Notes: generated by a model not told the origin, from the sequence alone. Shown: positions 23,819 through 34,675, numbered from the stretch's first letter. The stretch is DNA of 64,000 nt from Ophiura sarsii (GCA_035610835.1 CM069447.1:36988057-37052056), one strand, 5' to 3'. Made by a program: numbers and translations.

Positions 23819-24089
23819 CCCTAATATTCTTGAGCACTACAAATTACTACGATGCAGTGTGCCTGTGTCACCCGGCTCTGCAGTTTTATGATGAAATAAT
23901 GGCCCCAGGGTATATACAGGGTGGAATATATTCCGCCATGTATGGTTTCCATCCATGGCTTAGCGGTAGATCGTCTGCCTCTGAACCCAGAGGTCCGGGG
24001 TTCGAACCCCGGGGGAGTGGGGGCACTTTTCCCCCTCATTATTTGGCCGCGAAAAAAATTCTTTGGAAAAGGTTCCTCGGGGGTTAGGG
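23819..24089 (+). mobile_element. TTAA element carrying a tRNA-like sequence, copy 2
   Basis: Same family as 23496-23766, about 85-90 percent alike by eye. TTAA at 23815-23818, ending GGGTTAGGG then TTAT. A box TGGCTTAGCGG (23956-23966) and B box GTTCGAACC (24000-24008) both fit the pol III consensus. Confidence 0.75.
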
Positions 24090-24186
24090 TTATACTAATA
24101 TTAGCGATCTTATGAGGGAGGAGGTAAACTATTTTAAATGACCCGTGTATAAACATATATCATTGGTGGGTATTTTTCACACATAC

Positions 24187-24369
24187 CATAGTCGCCTCGT
24201 CATTCAACTCCAAATTGCCTTCCGCATTCCCCGTCTCCTCATTCCCAGCCACCTCCTTGTTCCTAGCCGCCTCCTCATTCCCCGCCACCTCCTTGTTCCT
24301 AGCCGCCTCCTCATTCCCAGCCACCTCCTTGTTCCTAGCCGCCTCCTTGTTCACTGTTGTATTATGTTT
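24187..24369 (-). CDS. Gene 2 exon 7: repeat module with three AARNKEVAGNEE units
   Basis: Acceptor aatcctgttacag, donor gtatgt, phase 0 to 0, 61 codons. Starts KHNTTVNKE, continues with three 12-residue units AARNKEVAGNEE encoded by a 36-bp minisatellite, and ends EGNLELNDEATM. Charged, low complexity, probably helical. It is the block A paralogue of the exon at 29734, which has six units. Confidence 0.75.
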
Positions 24370-24504
24370 CTGTAACAGGATTGTTGAATAATGATTGAAT
24401 GCACTAACTTTTCATGTGCACATGGATACTATGAAAGTAAAGGTAACATAATTAAGAATGCTATGAGATAAGCACATACAGATGGACGGATTGATGAAAG
24501 TAGA

Positions 24505-25460
24505 GCACATGTGGTCCAGTGGAATAGTGCAGGACTCCTAATCATAAGGTTATGAGTTCTAGCCCCGCTTGTGCCAATATGTTTGTGTCCTTGGGCAAGG
24601 CACTAAGGGACTGTTAATAAATACTTTGGTGGGCGGGGCTGGATAATTTTATTTTTGGTATATCAAAACTTGTTTGACCCCCCCTCTAGCCATGCCACAA
24701 ACTTTTTTGACCCCCCCCCCCCCCCCTCTTGCCATGCTACACAAACTTTTTGACCCCCCCCCCCCTGTATTACTGCCTGCACCTGAAACTTCCTTGTCCC
24801 CGTTCATTGTTATCAAGTTCAGAGAACATAGATATGGTATCTTTTATGGGTTTTTTTTACCATGTATCATATTCTATTTTTGATGGACGCATCACATCTA
24901 GGAGGGCTGGTTGTAGAATCTAGAGTGAATCAGAACTCCCACTTCAATCGCAGGTATCTTTGTTCAGTGCCATGGTCTTTAATCCCCTGAATAACTTCAC
25001 ATATATATGCACGGATCTCTGTTTTTGAAACCAATTAGGATTTTCCTTCCAATTATATATCCTTGCTTTAAATATGTTTTTGCTATTGACATGAATTTGC
25101 CCTTCATTCTTTTTTAGCTGGGCTAGTACATGAAAATAGGGGCGTAGACATCTCTGCGCACATAGCGCGCCAACAAATTAGCTATTTTTACGTTGATTTA
25201 TGAATGTTCCGTAAATAATGTGCATACATGTAAAGCAGGGGTTTGGGGGCGGAGAAAATTTTGGAAACTAACCAGTGTTTTAAACTTTTTTGACCCTCCT
25301 CTGTCAGGGTTTTCAAAAACTTTTTGACCCCCCCTTTGTAGAGTATCAAAACTTGTGCCTTCCCCTATAATTATCCAGCCCCCCTCCCCCCCCCCCCCCC
25401 CCCACCAAAGTATATATGAACACTCCCTAAGTCTACATTGCCTATTAGGGGGTTGCTAGG
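24505..25460 (+). mobile_element. tRNA-derived SINE, split by a later insertion
   Basis: A box TGGTCCAGTGG at 24512-24522 fits the pol III consensus and gttctagcc resembles a B box. The tail cttgggcaaggcact is typical of many animal SINEs. It is split at 24606 by the element 24607-25427 and resumes as gtctacattgcct. The block B copy stops at about 30198. Confidence 0.7.
24607..25427. mobile_element. Harbinger-like MITE with TAA duplication, inside the SINE
   Basis: Starts GGGACTGTT and ends AACACTCCC, with TAA at 24604-24606 and 25428-25430. The inverted ends continue through tactttggtggg and ctggataatt. GGG-type ends with a 3-bp TAA duplication fit PIF/Harbinger. Rich in C runs after tttttgac. 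Confidence 0.75.
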
Positions 25461-26493
25461 GGTTGCTAGGGGTTATATATGTTTGTTCATGTTGCTTTAT
25501 GTCCCAACTTGGCTCTGATTTAGCTGCTGCCTGGACATTGCATTGTTAAATAATGTATTTAATTTGTAATGTTGTTACAATTCAGCTGGTTGGCTGCGAT
25601 GACAATAAAATATAGACCATTATTATTTTTATGTCAACTCTATGATGGAAATCCATGCCAATATAATGAAAGAGTCTTTAGCCGACTCTTCATCATCCAT
25701 CTACCTGTTTTCCGAAGCATGTTGGCATTAAAATCCCTTGACAATATAATTAGGTATTTTAGACCACCTCACAAGCAAAACTGTTTCATTACTAAGTAAA
25801 AGGTATTCATGTTTCATTTTTGAACAGTAAATTTTAAAATGCACAATTCGATAATTCTAAATTTCTGAGTCTTAATACACTGAGCCAAAAAAGAAACTTA
25901 TAAAATGATATGAGTTTGTTTTGACTCTATGAAATGTTTTTAACTTTATGTTGCTGAAATTGTTTTCGTGACCTGTGATGCAAGACGTTGTCTGAGTCAG
26001 TGCAGATTTCTCTTGTGTCATTGAAGCAAACAATTGGTTATTGACTGCCATTTGAAGCAATACATTGCAGTAATATTGTATCCAAATTTGGTACATTTTC
26101 ATGCACAGAATTTTATTTGGTGATCTGTTAAAATGTTATAAGTTTCTTTTTTGGCTCAGTGTAATTTTAACAATTCAAGTACGAGTACAGGCAGCACAAT
26201 ACTTATACTTCATTATAGTGTCCTCAGACATACAACCAAATCTACAAATCATTTCTTTACCTCTGGAAGTGCTGAATTACTCGATGATTTCATGTGTTTA
26301 CCAAATCCTTAGCGTATTTGAATCCCATACTACTTGCCATTTTCATCTCAAGTTTAATATAGAATTGGTGCTGTCTGGCCAGTCTTGTTGATGAAGTAAA
26401 ATTAAACAACAAATTCTTCCCCCAAACTCAACTTGGCAAATAATAACAGTCAGGTATGGCATCCCTAAAGATATATATACTAAAAATACACAC

Positions 26494-26565
26494 CTGTGCT
26501 CGTTTAAGCCGCCTCTTTTCTCTTTTTTTCACCGTTTTTCGTTTTGGCTTAGATGCCTCGGATTC
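26494..26565 (-). CDS. Gene 2 exon 6: basic K/R module
   Basis: Acceptor ttttttttaaacag, donor gtgtgt, phase 0 to 0, 24 codons: ESEASKPKRKTVKKREK, then RRLKRAQ. Strongly basic and resembling a bipartite nuclear localisation signal, though function is untested. Its block B copy at 30470 lacks nine bases in frame. Confidence 0.7.
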
Positions 26566-27648
26566 CTGTTTAAAAAAAATATATATATATATATTAAAAT
26601 AATATAATTTCCTGTTGTACATATTTTCAATCAACTCTATGGTGGAAATTTATGCTAATAAAATGAGAGTCTTTAGCTGTCTCTCTGACTATCCATTCAT
26701 CAATCCACATGTTTGTCAAAGCCTGTTGGTGTTGAAATGCCTTGACAATGTAATCTGGTATTTTAGACCCCACATAAATACAAACTATGTCATAACAAAT
26801 AAAAAACTAAAATATTTGTATTTATCAATATTACTAATCAATAACGTAAACTTGATATATAACCCGTTACTTGGCTTGACCTTTTTGAATGATGTGACTT
26901 GGCAAAAATTGAGAAAGAATCCATTTCATTTACAACTCTGCTTTCAGACCGCAGCCCATATAGATATACTGTACATGAGTCATGTACTTAAAATATGTGT
27001 ATACAATATGAAATTTCATCTTACTGAAAATTGATTTGTTTGTCTGACTGCAACATTACCTAAATGGGGTCAAAGCTCACATAGAGGTCATTTGAGGTCA
27101 ATCTAAGTATACGGTACCCCATGAGAGAGAGGGCCCTAAAGTTCTGACAAAATGGGTTGAATGTCATGTATAGGATGTATCAAAATGATTGGTACTGGAT
27201 ACAGCAACCAATTATCTTCAGATTATCATTGTATTAATAAGTTAACATAATGCCCTTACCTATTAAAATCAAAAAGATTTTAATTATCAGATATTTATAT
27301 TTTATATATATTTTTTGAAAATGGACCATATCACACACAGTACCAATCAGTACCAATCATGTTGATACAGCCTGTATGGGTTAATCTGGGTAGTACACCC
27401 CATGTATTTGGTATAATCTCACGTCCCCTTACCCCAGGGCTGTCAACTTTTGGGATTTACTGGGAGTGAGAGATACATACTCCAAAAACAAACTGTAAAC
27501 TTGCACAATTTTTTCCCGCAAGGCAGTTGAAATCTTGATAAGGGGGAGGGGGTTAGCGGTGACGTTTTCCACAAAACCGGTCGAAATTTTTTTGGTCTAT
27601 ATCGCAAATGTACTGACGGAAGCTCGTATCAATGTATGACCCATGTAA

Positions 27649-28498
27649 AGGGGTCAAAAAAAGTAAGCCCCCCTAATAACTTCACACACAATTAAACGTT
27701 TTGAAACATTGAAACGATTATGAAAAGAGAAAACCCTTGGCTACCGATAGAAAGTTTTACATTTTCGATATCATGTTTCATGTTTACTTTTCCCAAAACA
27801 GTCAAATTTCCTCAAAATGATGTTTTCAGAAAAAGTGGCACTTATTTGTATTGGATTTTGGTAAATTTCATGTTAACAGAAACATCATTTTGGGGATATT
27901 TGATTTTTTGGGAAAAGTAAACATGATATTGAAAATGGAAAACTTTGTACGGATAGCTAAGCGTTTTTCATTGTCAGAAAAAAATTCTATTTTTTAAAAC
28001 ATCTAATTGTGTGGGGTGTTAGGCAAACAAAATTGTAAAGGATTTTGAAAATTGCCACTGTTTCTGAGAACACATCGTTTTGGGAAAATGAGTCATTTTT
28101 GGGAAAAGTAAACATGATATTGAACAGAAAAAACATTCTGTGAAAAGCTAAGCACTTTTCTTTACACAAGTTTTTAAGTTTCTCAAAACGATTAATCCTG
28201 TGCGGAGTTATGCAAACAAATTTGGTCTAATTTTCATACAAAAAAATCACAAGAGAGAGTTTTTAAATTTACTGGTATGGACCAAGTGCAACTTTTTCTG
28301 AAAACATCATTTTGGGTAAATGTGACTGTTTTGGAAAAAGTAAACATGACATCGAAAATGTAAAACTTTCTATTGGTAGCCAAGCACTTTCTCTTTTCAT
28401 AATCGTTTCAACTTTTCAAGATGTTTAATTTTGTATGAAGCTATGTAAACAAAAGTAATCTAATTTTAGGGGGGGGGAACTTACTTTTTTGACCCCTT
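27649..28498. mobile_element. 850-bp composite foldback element, TA-flanked
   Basis: Ends AAGGGGTCAAAAAAAGTAAG and the inverse, with TA on both sides. The interior is built from several inverted and direct copies of a unit containing aaagttttacattttcgat, gtttacttttccc and gatgttttcag. It abuts the left edge of duplication block B. Confidence 0.8.
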
Positions 28499-28533
28499 TA
28501 TAAACATATATCATTGGTGGGTCTTTTTCACAC

Positions 28534-29729
28534 GTGGGTGTTTCCATAAATAAGGGCGCCAATGTGTGACATACACAAATTAGGTCTAAATATTCAAAAT
28601 GTGTCTATATTAACTGAATAACCACTTTCATAATATGTTCCATTATTCTATTTCATGAAAATGGATCAGAACAGGTCATTGAAGCATACAGAGATACATT
28701 TTCACCATTATAACATCAGTATTTCTTTGAAATACTTGTCTCCCCGTGTAACTGAGACACCAAAAGACACCAAAATGTTCCATTATGCCTGGCAACTGCA
28801 GAAACTGTCTGATCACTTTTATTTTGTTTTTTCTAAAGGCATTTGCCATTGCTTTACTCTATAAACATCATTAATAGTGAAAAGATGAGATTACCTATTT
28901 TTTTGGTGGTGGAATTGACATTTCATGCGTCCCCGTGTAACGGAGACACCAAACCTTAATTTCCTTGTAACTCTAATTATATTGATAAAGTGGAAACTTT
29001 TGTTCCATGCATGCTAGGAGCCTATACCAAGAGACAGTTTAAACACAATTTATTCATAAAGTGTGCTGGCACATAACTACGATGTTACCCTAAAGTTCTC
29101 ACAGCGTAACATATTTGGAGACACCAAACACAATATTCAAACTTAAAAACAGCTATATTTTCTATGTTTGTTGCAATTTCAGTTTAACTCTTCTATTTTC
29201 CTTTAACCTATCAGAGAGGCTTGTAAAATCATCAAAAGGGAAATAAGATGGAGATTATTGTCACTGTTAAATTTAAAGAAAACTGCCTTCACCGTGTAAC
29301 GGGTTTTTGAGACACCAAATGTTACACGGTGACGGTAAAATTGCCATGTATTCAATTATTACTTCTCAGTAATTTGCTTAAATGAAAAATGTGTTTAACA
29401 CTTCAAACTAGTTTGATATTGATCATTTAGCCTACAGATAACACAATTACTCTAAACAAAATCACCATATTGTTAATATTTTGACCCTGTCTTAAATGTC
29501 ACACCCTTTTTTGCCAAAATTGTAGGATATTTTGCCGAATTTTCACAAAAATAAGAAAAAATGTTGATATAATATACATGTTGTGGTGTTATACCAGTGC
29601 AACTTTATGGACTTAATCAGATTTTAAAATGAAAATTAACCAAGTACATTCGTATAACAGGATATTGAACCATTTGAATATAGACAATGCAAATATCCCA
29701 CTGGTACCTGTATTTATGGAAACACCCAC
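28534..29729. mobile_element. 1.2-kb inverted-repeat element inserted beside a splice donor
   Basis: Ends GTGGGTGTTTCCATAAATA and the inverse. Comparison with block A (ttcacacataccatag) shows the empty site, so the insertion is precise, with at most a 2-bp AC duplication. The interior holds several copies of gtgtaacggagacaccaaa, some partial. Confidence 0.8.
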
Positions 29730-29733
29730 ATAC

Positions 29734-30030
29734 CATAGTCGCCTCATCATTCAACTCCAAATTGCCTTCCGCATCCTCGTTCCCCGCCTCCTCATTCCCA
29801 GCCACCTCCTTGTTCCTAGCCGCCTCCTCATTCCCAGCCACCTCCTTGTTCCTAGCCGCCTCCTCATTCCCAGCCACCTCCTTGTTCCTAGCCGCCTCCT
29901 CATTCCCAGCCACCTCCTTGTTCCTAGCCGCCTCCTCATTCCCAGCCACCTCCTTGTTCCTAGCCGCCTCCTCATTCCCAGCCACCTCCTTGTTCCTAGC
30001 CGCCTCCTTGTTCACTGTTGTATTATGTTT
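29734..30030 (-). CDS. Gene 2 exon 5: repeat module with six AARNKEVAGNEE units
   Basis: Acceptor aatcctgttacag, donor gtatgt, phase 0 to 0, 99 codons. Same start (KHNTTVNKE) and end (EGNLELNDEATM) as the exon at 24187, but six 12-residue units rather than three, plus two extra residues before the end. The donor remains intact although a transposon begins within the first six intron bases. The plus-strand ORFs across this region are shadows of the 36-bp repeat. Confidence 0.75.
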
Positions 30031-30469
30031 CTGTAACAGGATTGTTGAATAATGATTGAATGCACTAACTTTTCATGTGCACATGGATACTATGAAAGTA
30101 AAGGTAACATAATTAAGAATGCTATGAGATAAGCACATACAGATGGACGGATTGATGAAAGTAGAGCACATGTGGTCCAGTGGAAAAGTGCAGGACTCCT
30201 CAGACATACAACCAAATCTACAAATCATTTCTTTACCTCTGGAAGTGCTGAATTACTCGATGATTTCATGTGTTTACCAAATCCTTAGCGTATTTGAATC
30301 CCATACTACTTGCCATTTTCATCTCAAGTTTAATATAGAATTGGTGCTGTCTGGCCAGTCTTGTTGATGAAGTAAAATTAAACAACAAATTCTTCCCCCA
30401 AACTCAACTTGGCAAATAATAACAGTCAGGTATGGCATCCTCCAAGATATATATACTAAAAATACACAC

Positions 30470-30532
30470 CTGTGCTCGTTTAAGCTGCCTCTTTTCTCTT
30501 TTTTTCACCGTTTTTCGTGATGCCTCGGATTC
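30470..30532 (-). CDS. Gene 2 exon 4: basic K/R module, shorter copy
   Basis: Donor gtgtgt, phase 0 to 0, 21 codons: ESEASRKTVKKREKRQLKRA, then Q. Compared with 26494-26565 it lacks three codons in frame and has R to Q. A longer AT repeat lies just before the acceptor. Confidence 0.7.
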
Positions 30533-31027
30533 CTGTTTAAAATATATATATATATATATATATATTAAAATAATATATTTCCTGTTGTACATATTTTCAA
30601 TCAACTCTATGGTGGAAATTTATGCTAATAAAATGAGAGTCTTTAGCTGTCTCTCTGACTATCCATTATCAATCCACATGTTTGTCAAAGCCTGTTGGTG
30701 TTGAAATGCCTTGACAATGTAATCTGGTATTTTAGACCCCAAATAAATACAAACTATGTCATAACTAAGAAAAAAACTAAAATATTTGTATTTGTCAATA
30801 TTACTAATCAATAACTTAAACTTGATATATAACCCGTTACTTGGCTTGACCTTTTTGAATGATGTGACTTGGCAAAAATTGAGAAAGAATCCATTTCATT
30901 TACAACTCTGCTTTCAGACCGCAGCCCATATAAATATAGATATACTGTACATGAGTCATTTTTTACTTAAAAAATGTGTATACAATATGAAATTTCATCT
31001 TACTGAAAATTGATTTGTTTGAAGAGT

Positions 31028-31049
31028 CAGTGGCGTAGCTCGGGGAAGT

Positions 31050-31081
<32 letters not shown>

Positions 31082-31090
31082 CCCGCGCGA
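31028..31090 (+). mobile_element. hAT-like end followed by poly-C
   Basis: CAGTGGCGTAGCTCGG followed by more than 25 C. The matching right end and the 8-bp duplication were not found. It lies where block B carries sequence absent from block A. Confidence 0.45.
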
Positions 31091-31596
31091 AAGTAGTGAT
31101 GATTAGCAATTCGCGAAAAAAAAGTTTTGCGGTTTGATATTAGTCTTAAATGCCGGTAATTATTAGTAGAGGCCAATTGTAACCCTACAAAAGGCAAAAA
31201 AAAATGTTATGTTTTCCTCCACAACTTTCAGGGAGGAGGGGCGAATTTTTTAAATTTTTTGTTTTAATTTTCTTTTACCAGCGGAAGCTCAAAGTTCAGC
31301 CAAGAAGAAGTTGAAATCACTCTAAGAGTCGCACATATATGTTATAAACACTTAATTTAATATTCAATGCCATTTAAAATGTTTTAAAAAAATCTGAAAA
31401 AATGGGAACAAAACTGGAAAAAAAAGTCTGAAAAAAATCTGGAAGAAAAATCTGAAGAACAAAACAAAACCGAGCGGCCTAAATCTTACGAGCGGGCGGT
31501 CGAGGACAACATAACAAGTTTTCTTTTTTGGCCTAATGGACTTATAATATACTGTAGTTGTATATAAAACTGCAGTATGAAATAATTTACACTCAC

Positions 31597-31662
31597 AATT
31601 GTTGCTTGATCACTCGGCTCCACTATACTGCCTGCCTCCACATTCTCGGTCTTCTTACGCTT
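31597..31662 (-). CDS. Gene 2 exon 3: short module of the K-H-N exon type
   Basis: Acceptor ttcaacaaacag, donor gtgagt, phase 0 to 0, 22 codons: KRKKTENVEAGSIVEPSDQA, then TI. The flanking intron (attattcaaca) and the exon ends (D-E/Q-A-T) match the exons at 21768, 24187 and 29734, so it is the shortest member of that exon family. Confidence 0.6.
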
Positions 31663-32130
31663 CTGTTTGTTGAATAATAATTGAATGCAAATTAACATTA
31701 CTAGACATGCAAGTTGTGAATTCCCTGACTGCAACATTTACCTTAATGGGGTCAAAGCTCACATAGAGGTCATTTGAGGTCAATCTAAGTATACGGTACC
31801 CCATGAGAGAGAGGGTCCTAAAGTTCTGACAAAATGGGTTGAATGTCACGTACATGTACAGGATGTATAGAAATGATTGGTACTGGGATATATTGTGAGT
31901 AAAACCATGATTGCATATTGCATTGATTTATTTAATCATTTTAATGACAATAGCCGTCAGATACAGCAACCAATTATCTTCAGATTATCATATCAATAAG
32001 TTAACATGCCCTTACCTATTAAAATCAAAAAGATTTTAATTATCAGATATTTATATTTTATATATATTTTTTGAAAATGGACCATATCACACACAGTACC
32101 AATCAGTACCAATCATGTTGATACAGCCTG

Positions 32131-32560
32131 TAGGGCAGGCCTTCTCAAATGGTGGCGCGCGCGCCACTTGTGGCGCATTGCATCAGACCGAGTGGCGCGC
32201 GGAAGGACGAATGGAGAAAAAATAAATAAAAATAATATAAAAAAGAAGAAGAAATATATCCCCAACTTCATGTAGATTGCAAGAAGCATGAAGAGCCACT
32301 TCAGCCCCTAACTGCAGTGGAGTAATTAAGTCGTGATTATTAGTAGTAAGGCCTATTATTGATGATAACTACATTTGCTAGCTTTTTTTGTACATTTGAC
32401 CATCACCATTTCTTGTACCATATTGCATGCAAATATAGCTCTCCTTAGCCTCTTAAAAGGGGATAAATCCATGAGCTTCAAGGGGGCTTCGCCCTCTGGA
32501 CCCCCACCAGGGGCCCGCCTACCCAACCGTTATTCGCTTCACTCGCTACGCTCATTGCAT
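32131..32560. mobile_element. Probable hAT-related fragment
   Basis: caggccttctcaaatggtgg followed by a GCGC-rich palindrome (gtggcgcgcgcgccac) resembles Charlie-type hAT ends. A ggggcttcgccctctgga segment follows at about 32485. Only one end is recognisable. Confidence 0.4.
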
Positions 32561-32868
32561 ATATATTTCAAATACTTTTTGTTGGTAAACATATTCATAT
32601 AACTTGAATCTCTTTGAGTGTTATTTTGAAAATGAAAGTATTTCTAGACGCTTTCCCTCCAATATTGGATGAGGTAACTTTGGCCAACATGCAAAAATCC
32701 ATTTAAAAGGTACTTTGATATTATTACATTTTCTTTTAGATTTTAAAATACAAATGAGGGATTTCAAGGTTAAAAAAAAAATACAAAAAAATACAAAAAT
32801 ACAATAAACACAGTTCCCCAAGCATAAAATGTATGGTTATATTGCATGTGTAATACAAAAGGCTTTAA

Positions 32869-33153
32869 CCCTAACCCCACTAGACCATACAAAATCATCC
32901 AAAATAAAACTATCTCCACGCGCGTGCTGCTGCATTGGCTCGATTACGTCACCTACCGCAGGCATATGTGGCCACGAAGTTTGTGGCCGCATGTGCGCTG
33001 GGGAGTTAGCTCAGTTGATAGGGGCACAGACTTGGGTGCGAATGGTCCCGGGATCGACTCCCGGGGGGTGCTCGGTGATTTTTCGGGTTAAAAAAATGGT
33101 ACTTTTTCCCGCTCCTCCCGATACACGCAAAAAAATAGCCGTGGGAGTTAGGG
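32869..33153 (+). mobile_element. TTAA element carrying a different tRNA-like sequence
   Basis: Starts CCCTAACCCCAC and ends GGAGTTAGGG, with perfect TTAA at 32865-32868 and 33154-33157. Inside are an A box TAGCTCAGTTG (33007-33017) and a B box GATCGACTC (33052-33060), both matching the pol III consensus. The cloverleaf is incomplete, because acceptor and anticodon stems do not pair well. It therefore appears to be a tRNA-like passenger rather than a working tRNA gene. Confidence 0.8.
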
Positions 33154-33173
33154 TTAAGTTTAAAATGCCTTAC

Positions 33174-33254
33174 CTCTGCACTCTTTTCATTTCTTTTCTC
33201 GCGGCGTCTTTTATTTTGCCGAGATTGTTCCCGTGGTGGTGAACCAGTTAGGTA
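33174..33254 (-). CDS. Gene 2 exon 2: basic R/K/E module
   Basis: Acceptor aacatattgtag, donor gtaagg, phase 0 to 0, 27 codons: YLTGSPPREQSRQNKRRREK, then RNEKSAE. The donor is only about 17 bases from the TTAA element at 32869-33153. Highly basic, similar in kind to the exons at 26494 and 30470 but not clearly homologous. Confidence 0.6.
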
Positions 33255-34008
33255 CTACAATATGTTAGAACGATAAAATTTGAAGGAATAAAAAACACTA
33301 ATTAGTAATTCTTATACTGTATACATGTAGTTTAAGTATGTGTTGTTTGGCATTAACGTTGTTTAAAGTTTGAATACAATATTTATACACTTAATTTCAG
33401 ATAATTTGCAACGAATAAAAAAAAGTCAGAGTCAATGATGGTATTTTATGGTACATGTATAGATTTTGAAGGGAAAAAACAAAGCATCGCAATAATTCAA
33501 CACTTGGAGTACATTTTATGATGTCGCATGGGATAACAGCAATTTTCGGTGGGTTTGTATCAATCTACCGGAAATGGCTTTAATTTTTTTTGAGTATTTT
33601 TTAAATGTTATTTGGTTGGGTTCTTTAATATCACTGTGTGATCGTACTTATTAGTGAACATTTACCACCATGGCACTCTCCCTATCAAGGGATCCGCCTA
33701 TGCCTCTGGGATCATGAATTAGATTTTTTTTTAAATTTTACAGACACATTTTTTGTAGCTGCATAATGAGGGGTATCAAAAAATGCATGAAATCACACAG
33801 AAGTGAGGGAGCTATATCAATGAAATAATGTCATGTCAGTGTAATCATTGGTCCATAAAAACATGGTGCAAAAATGGTCTCATAAGTAGGCCTATGTTTA
33901 CTTTTTATACAGGTGGCGCTAGATGCCAAGGCCATGTAAATCAATGACGTCTTCCAACGGTAACACTAATTAGAAAGCGTGGAAATTCTTCCTCGCAGTA
34001 TTATGCAG

Positions 34009-34647
34009 TGAATTCAGACCCGGAGGGAGGGGGTCAGTGAACATACCAAGCAGGTATGCATCCGCGTCCAAACAAAAACATAAAAAAGGTTCCAGATGCA
34101 AAATGTTGAAACAAATCTTCAATATTTTCTGTAATTTAATTGTATATCCCCGGTACATTGTATATAGATAAAAAAAAGTTGCTGATTTTTCAAGCCTTAA
34201 TAATAATAAACCGTTCTTATAAAGCGCAAACATATTTGAAAAACATCCCAATGCGCTGAAAGACAACATGAAGCAAAAATACATAAACTACAATTCACAC
34301 AAATGGAACAAATGAGTTTTGAGGGAGTTCTTGAATTGGTTGATGGATGGCGCATGACGAATCTCGTATGGCAGATCATTCCAGAGTTTCGGAGCGTAAT
34401 GGGAAATGCTCTTTCCTGAATTAAGATAATTTTGAGCATTACTATACGCCATTTATGGGTGCATTGAGTGTTGGTTACGCCGTTTAGGGTAGGGTTTGTA
34501 TGTGTTACGCCACGCCATTTAGGGGTATCAAAATAGTGTTCTGGTTTACGCCATTTAGGGTCCATTTCAGAGGTACTTTTGGACACGCATCGGCATAACC
34601 AGCTTGGTATGGTTCACTGACCCTCCTCCCCCAGGGATTCAGACCCG
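34009..34647. mobile_element. ~640-bp inverted-repeat element with an internal repeat
   Basis: gaattcagacccggaggga and ggtcagtgaacataccaagc at the left recur inverted at 34594-34647. Its interior contains an ataaagcgc...ttccagagttt repeat, also seen near 46020-46290, in 34198-34420. Confidence 0.7.
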
Positions 34648-34675
34648 AATAATTTGATTGACATATTGGTCATTA

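Larger units (their letters stand above)
22075..24147. mobile_element. Mariner-like element interrupted by two TTAA elements
   Basis: The left end gagggtcatacaataagttc and right end ttaaatgaccc match the intact TA-flanked element at 43157-44215, as do inner stretches such as the sequence around tgtcatg and attagcgatcttatgag. Two CCCTAAC elements (23496-23766 and 23819-24089) sit inside it. Without them it would be about 1.5 kb, near full mariner length, but no transposase motif could be read. Confidence 0.7.
24148..27395. repeat. Segmental duplication block A (partner 28499-32131)
   Basis: From tataaacatatatcattgg to gatacagcctgta this block aligns with block B in the same order, including two exons of gene 2. 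A carries 24538-26222 (most of a SINE plus a nested Harbinger-like element), which B lacks. The B junction shows shared TCCT. A lacks the B segment 31022-31724 with the exon at 31597. Confidence 0.85.
28499..32131. repeat. Segmental duplication block B (partner 24148-27395)
   Basis: Same order as block A, interrupted by the insertion at 28534-29729 and lacking A's 24538-26222. Coding exons at 29734, 30470 and 31597 lie within it. Non-coding identity with A remains very high, for example in 26224-27030 against 30200-31018. Confidence 0.85.

Noticed and set aside
29629..30052. Long plus-strand ORFs with LLIPSHLLVPSR or SSFPATSLFLA repeats
   Set aside because: Translations of the 36-bp minisatellite on the wrong strand. 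The minus-strand frame has splice sites and matching paralogous exons.
33000..33075. Functional tRNA gene
   Set aside because: A and B boxes are good, but the acceptor and anticodon stems do not pair, and it lies inside a TTAA element with sister copies.
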